From assembly GCA_016744415.1 (NCBI GenBank), contig JADGEL010000001.1, forward strand, positions 496,001 to 560,000: DNA of 64,000 nucleotides, read 5' to 3'. A model generated the notes under the pieces. The model saw nothing but the letters and a program-made list of their open reading frames with translations, searched no databases and was not told the origin of the DNA. Numbering within the stretch: the stretch's first letter is position 1; every line of letters begins with the position of its first letter. The position numbers and the translations under genes were made by a program. Below, in pieces: positions 8,584-17,659 of the stretch. Source of the stretch: Flavobacteriaceae bacterium (GTDB lineage: Bacteria; Bacteroidota; Bacteroidia; Flavobacteriales; Flavobacteriaceae).

Positions 8584-8619
8584 AAAACCCTCAATCAAAA
8601 AAATATGATTGAGGGTTTT
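8584..8619 (-). terminator. Terminator of the nrdB-nrdA operon
   Basis: A 14-bp perfect stem (AAAACCCTCAATCA paired with TGATTGAGGGTTTT) with an 8-nt A-rich loop, 26 nt beyond the nrdA stop on the minus strand, followed there by T-rich sequence. Confidence 0.85.
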
Positions 8620-8645
8620 CTCAGGCTTTGGAGCTTGATAAATTC

Positions 8646-11024
8646 TTACGAACCACACATGTCACAATCATCAGGATTGTTTTGAGACTCAATTAACATG
8701 GCTTTTAATTCTTCTGCAGAAAGTGGTTTTTCCTCTTCTTTCTTTTTAGAAACAGTAAATTGAATTGCGTTTACTGCCGATTTAGTTCTTAAATAATACA
8801 TTCCTGTTTTTAATCCAGATTTCCATGCATAAAAATGCATTGAAGTTAATTTAGCATAATCTGGATCTTGCATAAATAAGTTCATAGATTGAGATTGGTC
8901 TACAAAATATCCTCTATGGCGCGCCATATCAATAATGTCTTTCATGCTCAATTCCCAAACTGTTTTATACAGTTCTTTTAAATCTTGTGGAATCACATCA
9001 ATATGCTGAATAGATCCATTTGCACGCATAATATCTTCTTTCATTGAGTTGTCCCAAAGACCTAATTCAACCAAGTCTTCTAATAAATGTTTATTCACTA
9101 CAATGAATTCACCCGATAAAACTCTACGTGTATAAATGTTAGAAGTATAAGGTTCAAATGCTTCATTATTTCCTAAAATTTGCGAAGTAGATGCTGTTGG
9201 CATCGGCGCCACTAATAGTGAATTACGCACACCGTTTTTAAGAACTTGCTTACGCAATTTACCCCAATCCCAACGGCCGCTTAATTCATCATCTTTAATA
9301 TTCCACATATTATATTGGAACTCACCCTCACTCATTGGTGAACCTTTGTAGGTAGAATAAGGCTCTTTAGATTTTGCCATTTCCATAGACGCCGTAACAG
9401 CAGCAAAATAAATGGTTTCGAATATTTCTTGATTCAATTCTTTTGCTTCATCCGAAGTAAAAGGAAGTCTTAACAAAATAAACGCATCTGCCAATCCTTG
9501 AATTCCTAATCCTATCGGACGATGACGGAAATTAGAATTTTCTGCTTCTTTTACAGGATAATAATTACGGTCAATAACGGTATCTAAATTTTTGGTTACC
9601 TTTTTGGTAACATCAAATAATTTTTTATGATTAAAGAATTTCTTTCCGTCTTTATCTTCGCTCACAAACATAGAAACGGCAATAGACGCTAAGTTACAAA
9701 CAGCAACTTCATCTTTTGCTGTGTATTCCATAATCTCGGTACACAAGTTTGAAGAACGGATAGTTCCTAAGTTTTTTTGATTTGATTTACGATTGGCTGC
9801 ATCCTTATATAACATATAAGGATTCCCTGTTTCAATTTGAGCCTCTAAGATTTTTTCCCATAAATCACGTGCTTTAATTGTCTTGCGTCCTTTTCCTACT
9901 TTTTCATATCCTTCGTATAATTTCTCAAATTCATCTCCATAAGTATCAAATAAATGAGGGCACTCATTCGGGCACATCAAGGTCCACTGACCATCTTCTT
10001 GTACTCGTTTCATAAATAAATCTGGAATCCACATGGCATAAAATAAATCACGTGCACGCATTTCTTCAGCTCCAGTATTTTTTCTTAAATCTAAAAACTC
10101 AAAAACATCCGCATGCCAAGGCTCCATATACATTGCAAAAGAACCTTTACGTTTTCCTCCTCCTTGATCTACATAACGTGCTGTATCATTATACACTTTT
10201 AACATGGGTACAATTCCGTTAGATGTTCCATTTGTACCACGGATATATGAGCCAGTAGCTCTAACATTGTGAATAGACAAACCTATACCACCGGCCGATT
10301 GAGAAATCTTAGCAGTTTGTTTTAGGGTATCGTAAATTCCGTCTATGCTATCGTCTTGCATTTGCAATAAAAAACAAGAAGACATTTGTGGTTTTGGGGT
10401 ACCTGCATTAAATAATGTTGGAGTTGCATGGGTAAAGAATTTTTTACTCATCAACTCGTAAGTTGCAATTGCTTCATCAATATCTTCTAAGTGAATTCCG
10501 ATAGAAACACGCATCAACATGTGTTGAGGTCTCTCAGCAATTTCTCCATTTAACTTTAATAAATAAGAACGCTCTAAGGTTTTAAATCCGAAATAATCGT
10601 AATTAAAATCACGGTTATAAATAATGGTAGAATCTAATTTAGCAGCATTATCTTGTATTACTTTATACGTATCATCTGCAATAAGTGGTGCTTTTTTACC
10701 CGTTCTTGGATTTACATAGGTATATAAATCAGTTACAACTTCAGAAAAAGTTTTCTTGGTATTTTTATGCAAGTTAGATACAGCAACTCTTGCCGCAAGC
10801 TTTGCATAATCTGGATGTTGCACAGTCATTGTAGCGGCAGTTTCGGCAGCAAGGTTGTCTAACTCAGAAGTAGTTACTCCGTCATATAATCCTTCAATTA
10901 CACGCATTGCAACTTTTGTAGGTTCAACAATTTTATTTAATCCGTAACACATTTTACGAATTCTTGAGGTGATTTTGTCGAACATCACTGGTTCTTTTCT
11001 GCCATCTCTTTTAACTACAAACAT
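8646..11024 (-). CDS. nrdA: Ribonucleoside-diphosphate reductase, class I alpha subunit
   Basis: A full-length 792-residue catalytic subunit that reduces ribonucleoside diphosphates to deoxy forms. An ATP-cone regulatory domain is at the N-terminus ([20 protein letters not shown]). The first active-site Cys is in [12 protein letters not shown], and NLCTEIMEY with [10 protein letters not shown] supply the conserved loop and partner Cys. The radical-relay region includes the YTSNIYTRR segment, and a C-terminal CDMCGS pair accepts electrons from thioredoxin or glutaredoxin. The retained cone suggests allosteric ATP/dATP control. nrdB lies upstream on the same strand across 178 nt that hold several inverted repeats. 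A strong terminator follows. Confidence 0.96.
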   Translation of the reverse strand: MFVVKRDGRKEPVMFDKITSRIRKMCYGLNKIVEPTKVAMRVIEGLYDGVTTSELDNLAAETAATMTVQHPDYAKLAARVAVSNLHKNTKKTFSEVVTDLYTYVNPRTGKKAPLIADDTYKVIQDNAAKLDSTIIYNRDFNYDYFGFKTLERSYLLKLNGEIAERPQHMLMRVSIGIHLEDIDEAIATYELMSKKFFTHATPTLFNAGTPKPQMSSCFLLQMQDDSIDGIYDTLKQTAKISQSAGGIGLSIHNVRATGSYIRGTNGTSNGIVPMLKVYNDTARYVDQGGGKRKGSFAMYMEPWHADVFEFLDLRKNTGAEEMRARDLFYAMWIPDLFMKRVQEDGQWTLMCPNECPHLFDTYGDEFEKLYEGYEKVGKGRKTIKARDLWEKILEAQIETGNPYMLYKDAANRKSNQKNLGTIRSSNLCTEIMEYTAKDEVAVCNLASIAVSMFVSEDKDGKKFFNHKKLFDVTKKVTKNLDTVIDRNYYPVKEAENSNFRHRPIGLGIQGLADAFILLRLPFTSDEAKELNQEIFETIYFAAVTASMEMAKSKEPYSTYKGSPMSEGEFQYNMWNIKDDELSGRWDWGKLRKQVLKNGVRNSLLVAPMPTASTSQILGNNEAFEPYTSNIYTRRVLSGEFIVVNKHLLEDLVELGLWDNSMKEDIMRANGSIQHIDVIPQDLKELYKTVWELSMKDIIDMARHRGYFVDQSQSMNLFMQDPDYAKLTSMHFYAWKSGLKTGMYYLRTKSAVNAIQFTVSKKKEEEKPLSAEELKAMLIESQNNPDDCDMCGS

Positions 11025-11051
11025 ACTTTAATTGGTTTTTAAATTGGTTGT

Positions 11052-11154
11052 TTCTTTAAAATTCAAATGAATTTTAAAGAAGGTAAATTTTGTCCATCAG
11101 ATTAACACCTGATTTGCGTTTTGATTGTTTGGGGTTTTCAAAAAAGTTGAAAAC
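11052..11154 (-). other. Structured nrdB-nrdA spacer with three inverted repeats
   Basis: Within the 178-nt spacer are three inverted repeats. A perfect 13-bp A/T hairpin with a 4-nt loop is at 11052-11081, ATCAG/CTGAT is at 11096-11113, and a perfect 8-bp hairpin with a 5-nt loop (GTTTTCAA/TTGAAAAC) is at 11134-11154. None is followed by the T-run of a classic terminator on the minus strand. They could protect or attenuate the nrdA part of the transcript, or bind a protein. I do not recognise a known RNA class. Confidence 0.4.
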
Positions 11155-11202
11155 TAAACTATAAGTTCTTTTAATTAAAAAAGAAATGGGGATTTAGTAA
11201 AC

Positions 11203-12174
11203 TTAAAAGTCAGCATCAAAAGAGATGCTTCCGGTACCGCCAGATTTTACACCAGCTTTTTGGTATTCTGACACTCTTTTTTCAAAGAAATTAGTTTTTC
11301 CTTCTAATGAGATCATTTCCATAAAATCAAAAGGGTTTGAAGAATTATACACTTTATCACAACCAAATTCTTGTAATAGTCTGTCTGTAACAAACTCTAA
11401 ATATTGTGTCATTAATTTAGAATTCATTCCAATTAAACTTACAGGTAAAGATTCAGTAATAAACCCTCTTTCAATATCAAGTGCGTCAGTTAAAATTTTA
11501 GTAATTCTTTCTTTAGGTACTTTATTTATGATATGATTGTTGTGTAGATGCACTGCAAAATCACAATGCAAACCTTCATCACGAGAAATCAATTCGTTTG
11601 AAAAGGCAAGACCTGGTAATAACCCTCTTTTTTTCATCCAAAAGATTGAGCAGAAACTTCCTGAAAAGAAAATACCTTCTACAGCAGCAAAAGCAATTAA
11701 ACGTTCAGCAAAACTATCGCTATCTATCCATTGAAGTGCCCAATCTGCTTTTTCCTTAATTGCAGGAAATACTTCTATAGCTCTAAATAGTTCGTCCTTT
11801 TCAACTTCATTTTTTACATAAGTATCAATCAATAAAGAATACACTTCAGAGTGTACGTTTTCCATCATTATTTGAAATCCATAGAAAAATTTAGCCTCTG
11901 AATATTGTACTTCATTCACAAAATTTTCCGCTAAATTTTCATTTACAATTCCATCAGATGCTGCAAAAAAAGCAAGAATATGTTTTATAAAATAACGTTC
12001 ATCATCCGTCAGTTTACTTTCCCAATCTTTAACATCGGCCTCTAAATCGATTTCTTCAGCAGTCCAAATCATAGCTTGCTGTTTTTTATACCATTCCCAA
12101 ATATCATGATGTTGAATTGGAAAAATTACAAATCTGTCTTTATTTTCTTGTAAAATTGGTTCTACTACAGGCAT
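11203..12174 (-). CDS. nrdB: Ribonucleoside-diphosphate reductase, class I beta subunit
   Basis: A 323-residue radical-generating subunit. Di-iron ligands and the radical Tyr can be placed by comparison with the eukaryotic-type R2. These are Asp in [11 protein letters not shown] (about 47), Glu and His in [14 protein letters not shown] (about 105 and 108) with Tyr about 112, Glu in [10 protein letters not shown], and Glu/His in [10 protein letters not shown]. The C-terminal tail ends GSISFDADF, the acidic peptide that docks onto NrdA. The tyrosine is present, so this is the Tyr-radical kind rather than the Tyr-free class Ic. It is the first gene of the nrdB-nrdA pair; the upstream 286 nt contain a match to the DnaA box. 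Confidence 0.96.
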   Translation of the reverse strand: MPVVEPILQENKDRFVIFPIQHHDIWEWYKKQQAMIWTAEEIDLEADVKDWESKLTDDERYFIKHILAFFAASDGIVNENLAENFVNEVQYSEAKFFYGFQIMMENVHSEVYSLLIDTYVKNEVEKDELFRAIEVFPAIKEKADWALQWIDSDSFAERLIAFAAVEGIFFSGSFCSIFWMKKRGLLPGLAFSNELISRDEGLHCDFAVHLHNNHIINKVPKERITKILTDALDIERGFITESLPVSLIGMNSKLMTQYLEFVTDRLLQEFGCDKVYNSSNPFDFMEMISLEGKTNFFEKRVSEYQKAGVKSGGTGSISFDADF

Positions 12175-12460
12175 TGTTTTAGTTGGACTTAATTGAGGTT
12201 AAAAAATCGGTTTTTAGCTTTGATTAGGTTGAAACAAATATTTAAAATATTCGTCATAAATAAAAGTCTTACTTATTCACAATCAATATAAGTTCTTAAC
12301 AAAAATTTAAGATTTTGAGATTTTACTAAAACCTATTGATTTGTAAATACCTGATTGTCTTTTGTTTAAAAACTATATTTTTTGTAAAGCCCTAAATTTA
12401 TTGAGCTTTTTCAAAAACGTCAGATGAAGGGATTTTAAATTTTGAAAAAGGAGCTAATTT
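12175..12460. other. nrdB upstream region and end of the tyrosine operon
   Basis: This 286-nt AT-rich stretch separates the nrdB start from the end of the flavin reductase gene, both on the minus strand. It contains TTATTCACA at 12273-12281 and an 11-bp inverted repeat CTTTTTCAAAA/TTTTGAAAAAG (12406-12416 with 12440-12450, 23-nt loop). The repeat could end the upstream operon but has no T-run. No gene was seen. Confidence 0.4.
12273..12281 (+). promoter_or_regulatory. Match to the DnaA-box consensus upstream of nrdB
   Basis: TTATTCACA fits TTATnCACA exactly and lies about 100 nt before the nrdB start. DnaA is known to control nrdAB in Escherichia coli. A single 9-mer in AT-rich DNA can easily arise by chance, so this is only a candidate. 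Confidence 0.25.
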
Positions 12461-13357
12461 TTATACGATAGAAAAAATGACTTTTGAAGCAAGATTTATA
12501 GCATCGTTCTCAAGGTGTTTTTTTGCCAGCTTATGAAGCTCTAGAAGACGCATTTTAGCATTCTTCATTTGAAGTATTGTATTGAGCTCAGAATTACTTT
12601 TAAACGCATCTATTTCTTCTTTAGAGGGAATCTTCTCTACATTTCCAAGTCTACCAATATTGTTGTTTGATAATACTTCAGTTTCAAAAATATGCTTAGG
12701 TAATTGATCAACTCCTATTCCTTTTGTTACTATTGGTTTCGGAATCTCGAATAAAGAATCTTCCGTAACTCTAGAATACCAGCTACCTCCTAAACGAGCA
12801 ACTAAGTCTAATTTCTTCGTGTCTAAATCACCATTTGCATCAAGGTATTGATTGTTAATATGGATTTGAACGACCTTAGAAATAATCAAATTTCCAGCAC
12901 CACCTTCATCACCCAATTCAATAATATCATCCACCACACATTCAAAAGAAACCGGAGATTCTGCCACTCTTGGGGGTTTTATTTTTAAGGAAGGAACTTC
13001 CGTAAATCCTGCTTTTACAAATTCATTTTCACCTTTTTCATACTCGGTACTTGCCAAAGACATCTGCTCAACTATTGGATAATTCACAATGTTAATCACC
13101 ACTTCATTCACCTCTTTTACATTTTCTAAAGTGTGCTTTGTAGTGTTATCTCTAACACGCCTTGCCGGAGAAAAAATAAGAATTGGCGGATTTGCACTAA
13201 ACACATTAAAGAAACTAAATGGACTCAAATTTACATTCCCATTTGCACCAATAGTGCTTGCAAAAGCAATAGGTCTAGGCGCTACAGCAGTTAATAATAT
13301 TTTATGAACCTGAGCCGTGGTTAATGTAGTTGGGTCTATAGATGTGGTGTCTTTCAT
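12461..13357 (-). CDS. Flavin reductase-like, FMN-binding protein of the tyrosine operon
   Basis: A 298-residue protein. The first about 200 residues form a flavin-reductase-like FMN-binding split barrel. Visible are APRPIAFASTIGANGNVNLS and SPFSFFNVFSANPP, with the loop FSPARRVRDNTTKHT that usually contacts the flavin phosphate, then ESPVSFECVVDDI. The last about 90 residues are helical and charged, an extension beyond the basic domain. It is the last gene of the six-gene phenylalanine/tyrosine catabolic operon, 12 nt after fahA. Proteins of this family supply reduced flavin to a partner oxygenase or act alone on flavin. None of the oxygenases in this operon is known to need flavin, so its job here is open. 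Confidence 0.85.
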   Translation of the reverse strand: MKDTTSIDPTTLTTAQVHKILLTAVAPRPIAFASTIGANGNVNLSPFSFFNVFSANPPILIFSPARRVRDNTTKHTLENVKEVNEVVINIVNYPIVEQMSLASTEYEKGENEFVKAGFTEVPSLKIKPPRVAESPVSFECVVDDIIELGDEGGAGNLIISKVVQIHINNQYLDANGDLDTKKLDLVARLGGSWYSRVTEDSLFEIPKPIVTKGIGVDQLPKHIFETEVLSNNNIGRLGNVEKIPSKEEIDAFKSNSELNTILQMKNAKMRLLELHKLAKKHLENDAINLASKVIFSIV

Positions 13358-13369
13358 TAGTTTTTTTGT

Positions 13370-14605
13370 TTACAGCGCCGGTAATAATTTAGAACTTACT
13401 TCTCCAAAACCAACTCTAATTCCGTCTTTTTCACAATAGCCTCTCATAATAACAGTATCGTTATCCTGAATAAATTTTCGCTCTCCACCTTCATTGAGTT
13501 TTACAGTATGTTTTCCTGCCCAAGAAAGCTCTAACATAGATCCATAAGACGTGTCATCCTTACCGCTAATAGTTCCAGATGCCATTAAATCTCCAACTTT
13601 AACATTACAACCGTTTATAGTATGATGTGCTAATTGTTGCGACATATTCCAATACATGTATTTAAAATTGGATTTGCTCACTACAGTTTCTTCACAATTT
13701 TCTGGTTGAATTAATACTTCTAAATTAATATCATAATTTTTTAATCCATCACATTTTAAATATGGTAAAACTTCTGGTTCTTGATCTGGTCCTTGCAATT
13801 TAAACGGAGCTAGCGCTTCCATCGTTACAATCCATGGCGACATAGATGATCCAAAATTTTTGGCTAAAAATGGCCCCAGAGGAATGTATTCCCATTTTTG
13901 AATATCTCTTGCTGACCAGTCATTGAACAATACTTTTCCGAAAATATATTCTTCTGCCTTTTCGGTATTTATAGTTTCTCCTAGCTTTGTTTCTTTACCA
14001 ATTACAAATCCCATTTCTAATTCAAAATCAACCCTAGCAGATGCTTGAAAAATTGGAGTTGTGTGGTTTGGAGGCAACACTTGCCCTTTAGGACGATACA
14101 CCGGCTCACCACTAACAATTATAGAAGATGCTCTACCGTGATAACCAACAGGTAAGTGTTTCCAATTAGGCAATAAGGCATTTGCAGGGTCACGAAACAT
14201 TATGCCTACATTAGTTGCGTGTTCTATACTCGAATAAAAATCGGTATAATCACCTACCGAAACAGGTAAGTGCATGGTCACTTTATTTTGAAGAATCAAC
14301 ACATTATCTGTGTTCTTTAAAACAGAATTTTCATTACACAATTCTTGCTGAATAGTTTCGCGAATTTTAGATGTTATCTCTTTTCCTAAAGAGATAAAAT
14401 CATTTAGTGTTTTTGATTCTAAAACGTTAATGTCAAAAGAAATGTTTTTAAAAGCCCCTGCTTTTTCAGCAAGTACTAAATCTAACACTTCATCTCCAAT
14501 CGCAATACCAACGCGCATATTTGTATTGTTAGTTGAAAAAATTCCGAAAGGAATATTGTGTATGGTAAAATCTGAATTTTGTGGAATCTGTACCCAAGTG
14601 TTCAT
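13370..14605 (-). CDS. fahA: Fumarylacetoacetase
   Basis: A 411-residue full-length enzyme that hydrolyses fumarylacetoacetate to fumarate and acetoacetate, the final step of tyrosine breakdown. The SH3-like N-terminal domain (TIHNIPFGIFST) is followed by the catalytic domain. Metal-site and catalytic segments visible are VGDYTDFYSSIEHATNVG, PVGYHGRASSIIVSG, DFELEMGFVIG and FNDWSARDIQKWEYIPLGPF. These match the eukaryotic-type FAH rather than the short bacterial FAH-domain hydrolases. It lies 15 nt after the aromatic amino acid hydroxylase gene and 12 nt before the flavin reductase gene, so it is an internal operon gene. Confidence 0.95.
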   Translation of the reverse strand: MNTWVQIPQNSDFTIHNIPFGIFSTNNTNMRVGIAIGDEVLDLVLAEKAGAFKNISFDINVLESKTLNDFISLGKEITSKIRETIQQELCNENSVLKNTDNVLILQNKVTMHLPVSVGDYTDFYSSIEHATNVGIMFRDPANALLPNWKHLPVGYHGRASSIIVSGEPVYRPKGQVLPPNHTTPIFQASARVDFELEMGFVIGKETKLGETINTEKAEEYIFGKVLFNDWSARDIQKWEYIPLGPFLAKNFGSSMSPWIVTMEALAPFKLQGPDQEPEVLPYLKCDGLKNYDINLEVLIQPENCEETVVSKSNFKYMYWNMSQQLAHHTINGCNVKVGDLMASGTISGKDDTSYGSMLELSWAGKHTVKLNEGGERKFIQDNDTVIMRGYCEKDGIRVGFGEVSSKLLPAL

Positions 14606-14620
14606 GTCTTCTATTTATTT

Positions 14621-16390
14621 TTATACTGTTAGTGTATTTTTTGTAATCAAATTTAATCCGTCAGTAATTAATTTACTAATTTTTTTTTGTTCTTTTAATG
14701 TTACTAGATTTTGGTGAATTGCGTGTTTCAATACTGATTCTTTTGCATATAAAACTTCATACATTTCTAGTAACAACAGCCATTCATTTTGATAATTCTG
14801 TTGAATTTCATTAAAAATAACTTTTAATAGTTGTTCGTCAATTTGTTGATTTTCTCTCAATTCTCTAACTTTCTGATACAATTTATGTAATTTTAATTCA
14901 GTTTCAGAATAAACAAACTTATGTGTTTTAGTCTTAGAGATTTTATAAACATCCTTAAAAGATTCTGGTGATGCAGGTCCTGCAAAAGCTGAAATAATTT
15001 CTTTTCCAATTGCCATATCATACACACCCCATTCTGGTCTAAACAAAATTTGATCTTCAAAGGATACCGTACAATCTTCAAAGGAAATTAATATTATTTT
15101 TCCTTGTAAATCTCTGATGCCAGTAATTATTTTCCCAACTACTTTTACTCCGCCTTCAAACAAAAAACTAGCTTTTTTACCCTCACAAATTCCGTAAACT
15201 TCTAAATCTGTTGGCGACATATCTTCAATCGATAAGTTAATTCCTTCTAACTTTCCTATTGGGCTTCCAAATCCTTCAGCATGGTAATTAGTCCCGTGTC
15301 CTATTAATTCTTTGTTTCTAGAAGCAAGGGCTGTTTGGCCTGTAGTTTGTATATAAATTGGTTTATTTTCTGTACTCAGAACTTTTGTAAAAACTCCTGA
15401 GATCTGAATACCTGTACTCAATTCAATTGTTCCTAAGTTTTTAGAATTAATTAATTTTTGAACCCCATTTAGCCCTCCTTTTCGTAACGCCATTTTATTA
15501 GCAAATTTTTCAAGAACATAACTCAGGTGAGCAAAATTAGGAGTCACAAATAATTGTGGTTGTGGCTTGGTAATATCAAAATTAACTTTAGCAGCCTCAA
15601 TAGTATAAGGGCGTTTTCTAACATGCTCTTTTAAACACAATTCACTCTCTCCGATAGACGACAATAGTCCTGCTCCATAAATTTTCGGGTTTTCTAAACT
15701 GCCTATCAAACCATATTCAACCGTCCACCAATGTAGATTTCTTATCTGTGCCATTTCAGACAAATCACCCATATCGTTTTGAACAGCAAACACTTTTTCT
15801 GTTGCTTTTGTAATAGCACCTTCTGTTGTATTAGGGTCTTCTTTTAAAATAGATAAAAGGCGTACGGCTTCATATAATTCATAATCTTTTGATGATGATA
15901 TTGCCTTAGCTCCAATCTCTCCAAATCGTCTTAAATATTCAGCATATTCTGGACTTGCAATAATAGGTGCATGCCCTGCAGCTTCGTGAATAATATCTGG
16001 TGCCGGCGTATATTCAATATGATCTAGCGTTCTAATATCCGATGCAATGACCAATACATTATAAGCTTGAAATTCCATAAAAGCATTTGGCGGAATAAAG
16101 CCGTCTACTGAAACTGCCGCCCAACCAATTTCTTTCAAAATACGATTCATGCCTTCCATTTTTGGAATGTTATCAATAGAAATCCCAGCTTTTTCTAGGC
16201 CTTCTAAATAATATTCATGAGCTGTGTTTTTGAGATAATCAATATTTAAACGCATCACATAACGCCATACTGCTTGGTTCTGCGCCGTGTAATCATCATA
16301 CGGTTGCTTTACAATAAACTTATGTAAATGCTTGGGCAACCGTTTTGTTATGCTGTTTAACTCCGGTTGATATTCTAAATTATTAGACAT
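14621..16390 (-). CDS. Aromatic amino acid (phenylalanine 4-) hydroxylase, long form
   Basis: A 589-residue pterin- and iron-dependent hydroxylase, most likely converting phenylalanine to tyrosine. The iron triad can be placed at His135 and His140 in PDIIHEAAGHAPII and Glu225 in WWTVEYGLIG. The His-to-Glu distance (85 residues) is longer than in classic phenylalanine hydroxylase, pointing to an insertion of about 45 residues (165-215). Some 280 residues after the catalytic core are extra compared with the roughly 300-residue proteobacterial enzyme and show no domain I recognise. There is no regulatory ACT domain at the N-terminus. It sits between hppD (17 nt) and fahA (15 nt). No pterin carbinolamine dehydratase gene is in the operon. 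Confidence 0.88.
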   Translation of the reverse strand: MSNNLEYQPELNSITKRLPKHLHKFIVKQPYDDYTAQNQAVWRYVMRLNIDYLKNTAHEYYLEGLEKAGISIDNIPKMEGMNRILKEIGWAAVSVDGFIPPNAFMEFQAYNVLVIASDIRTLDHIEYTPAPDIIHEAAGHAPIIASPEYAEYLRRFGEIGAKAISSSKDYELYEAVRLLSILKEDPNTTEGAITKATEKVFAVQNDMGDLSEMAQIRNLHWWTVEYGLIGSLENPKIYGAGLLSSIGESELCLKEHVRKRPYTIEAAKVNFDITKPQPQLFVTPNFAHLSYVLEKFANKMALRKGGLNGVQKLINSKNLGTIELSTGIQISGVFTKVLSTENKPIYIQTTGQTALASRNKELIGHGTNYHAEGFGSPIGKLEGINLSIEDMSPTDLEVYGICEGKKASFLFEGGVKVVGKIITGIRDLQGKIILISFEDCTVSFEDQILFRPEWGVYDMAIGKEIISAFAGPASPESFKDVYKISKTKTHKFVYSETELKLHKLYQKVRELRENQQIDEQLLKVIFNEIQQNYQNEWLLLLEMYEVLYAKESVLKHAIHQNLVTLKEQKKISKLITDGLNLITKNTLTV

Positions 16391-16407
16391 TTATGATTAT
16401 AAATTAT

Positions 16408-17586
16408 TTATAAAGTTCCTCTTTTTTCTTGTTCTCTTTCAATAGATTCAAACAAAGCCTTAAAATTACCTGCACCAAAACCTCTAGCTCCCATTCTTTG
16501 AATAATTTCAAAAAACAACGTTGGTCTATCTTCAACTGGCTTCGTAAATATTTGTAACAAATACCCTTCCTCATCAGCGTCAATCATAATCCCTAAACTT
16601 TTTAAAGTTTCAATATCCTCTCTTAATTCATGACTATACTCCTCCAATCTTCCTGGTACAGATCTATAATATTCATCTGGTGGAGTACTCAAAAACTCTA
16701 CGCCTCTTGATCTTAATTTAGCGACAGTATAAATTATGTCATCAGTAGCTACAGCAATATGTTGAACACCTGACCCTTCATAAAAATCTAAATATTCTTC
16801 AATTTGAGATTTTTTTGCAGCTTTTGCTGGTTCGTTAATTGGAAATTTAATTCTTCCATTTCCATTGCTCATTACCTTACTCATTAAGGCTGAGTACTCT
16901 GTATGGATTTGTTTGTCATCAAATGAAAGAAAGTTTTCAAACCCCATTACATCTTCGTACCATTTCACCCAAACATCCATTTGTCCCCACCCAACATTAC
17001 CAACCATATGGTCAATAAATTTTAATCCGCAAGATTCTGGATTGTAATCAGATTCCCATTTTACAAATCCAGGTAAAAATTGTCCTTTGTAGTTTTTACG
17101 CTCCACAAACATATGAACGGTTTCTCCATAAGTATAAATCCCAGCTCTAACAACTTCACCATTTTCATCTTTTTCTACAGTTGGTTCCATATAAGATTTT
17201 GCTCCTCTTGAAGTAGTTTCTTCATAAGCTTTTCTAGCATCATCAACCCATAAAGCAACCACCTTTACACCATCTCCGTGTTTAACAATATGATCGTTAA
17301 TTGGATTTTTTGAATTTAAAGGAGTTGTTAAAACTAATTTAATTTTGTCCTGTTTTAACACGTATGAAACCGTTTCTTTACTTCCTGTTTCTAAACCTTT
17401 ATACGCATAAGATTGAAACCCAAACGCTGTCTTATAAAAGTGAGCTGCTTGTTTAGCGTTCCCTACATAAAACTCTACATAGTCCGTTCCTAACAACGGT
17501 AGGAAGTCTTGTGCTCCATCAAATATTTTTTCTAATCCGTATTCTACGTTTTGTAAATCTTTTAAACTTTTATTTTCTGTTGACAT
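16408..17586 (-). CDS. hppD: 4-hydroxyphenylpyruvate dioxygenase
   Basis: A 392-residue iron dioxygenase that turns 4-hydroxyphenylpyruvate into homogentisate. Two vicinal-oxygen-chelate halves are visible. The iron ligands are His193 (FIDHMVGNVG), His276 (SGVQHIAVATDD) and Glu360 (FFEIIQRMGARGFG). The last helix GNFKALFESIEREQ that closes the active site is present. The length is typical of the eukaryote-like enzymes. It lies 73 nt after hmgA and 17 nt before the hydroxylase gene. Assignment is secure from the ligands and the C-terminal motif. Confidence 0.96.
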   Translation of the reverse strand: MSTENKSLKDLQNVEYGLEKIFDGAQDFLPLLGTDYVEFYVGNAKQAAHFYKTAFGFQSYAYKGLETGSKETVSYVLKQDKIKLVLTTPLNSKNPINDHIVKHGDGVKVVALWVDDARKAYEETTSRGAKSYMEPTVEKDENGEVVRAGIYTYGETVHMFVERKNYKGQFLPGFVKWESDYNPESCGLKFIDHMVGNVGWGQMDVWVKWYEDVMGFENFLSFDDKQIHTEYSALMSKVMSNGNGRIKFPINEPAKAAKKSQIEEYLDFYEGSGVQHIAVATDDIIYTVAKLRSRGVEFLSTPPDEYYRSVPGRLEEYSHELREDIETLKSLGIMIDADEEGYLLQIFTKPVEDRPTLFFEIIQRMGARGFGAGNFKALFESIEREQEKRGTL

Positions 17587-17659
17587 GATATTTATTTTTT
17601 AAGAGAATAAGGTGATAGATAGTAAGTCACTTCTCTTTATTCTAAATTCTTTTTTCTAT

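Noticed and set aside
12355-12390. A possible NrdR-type box (ACTATATTTTTTGT) before nrdB
   Set aside because: Only one partial copy; NrdR sites come in pairs and this sequence is common in AT-rich DNA.
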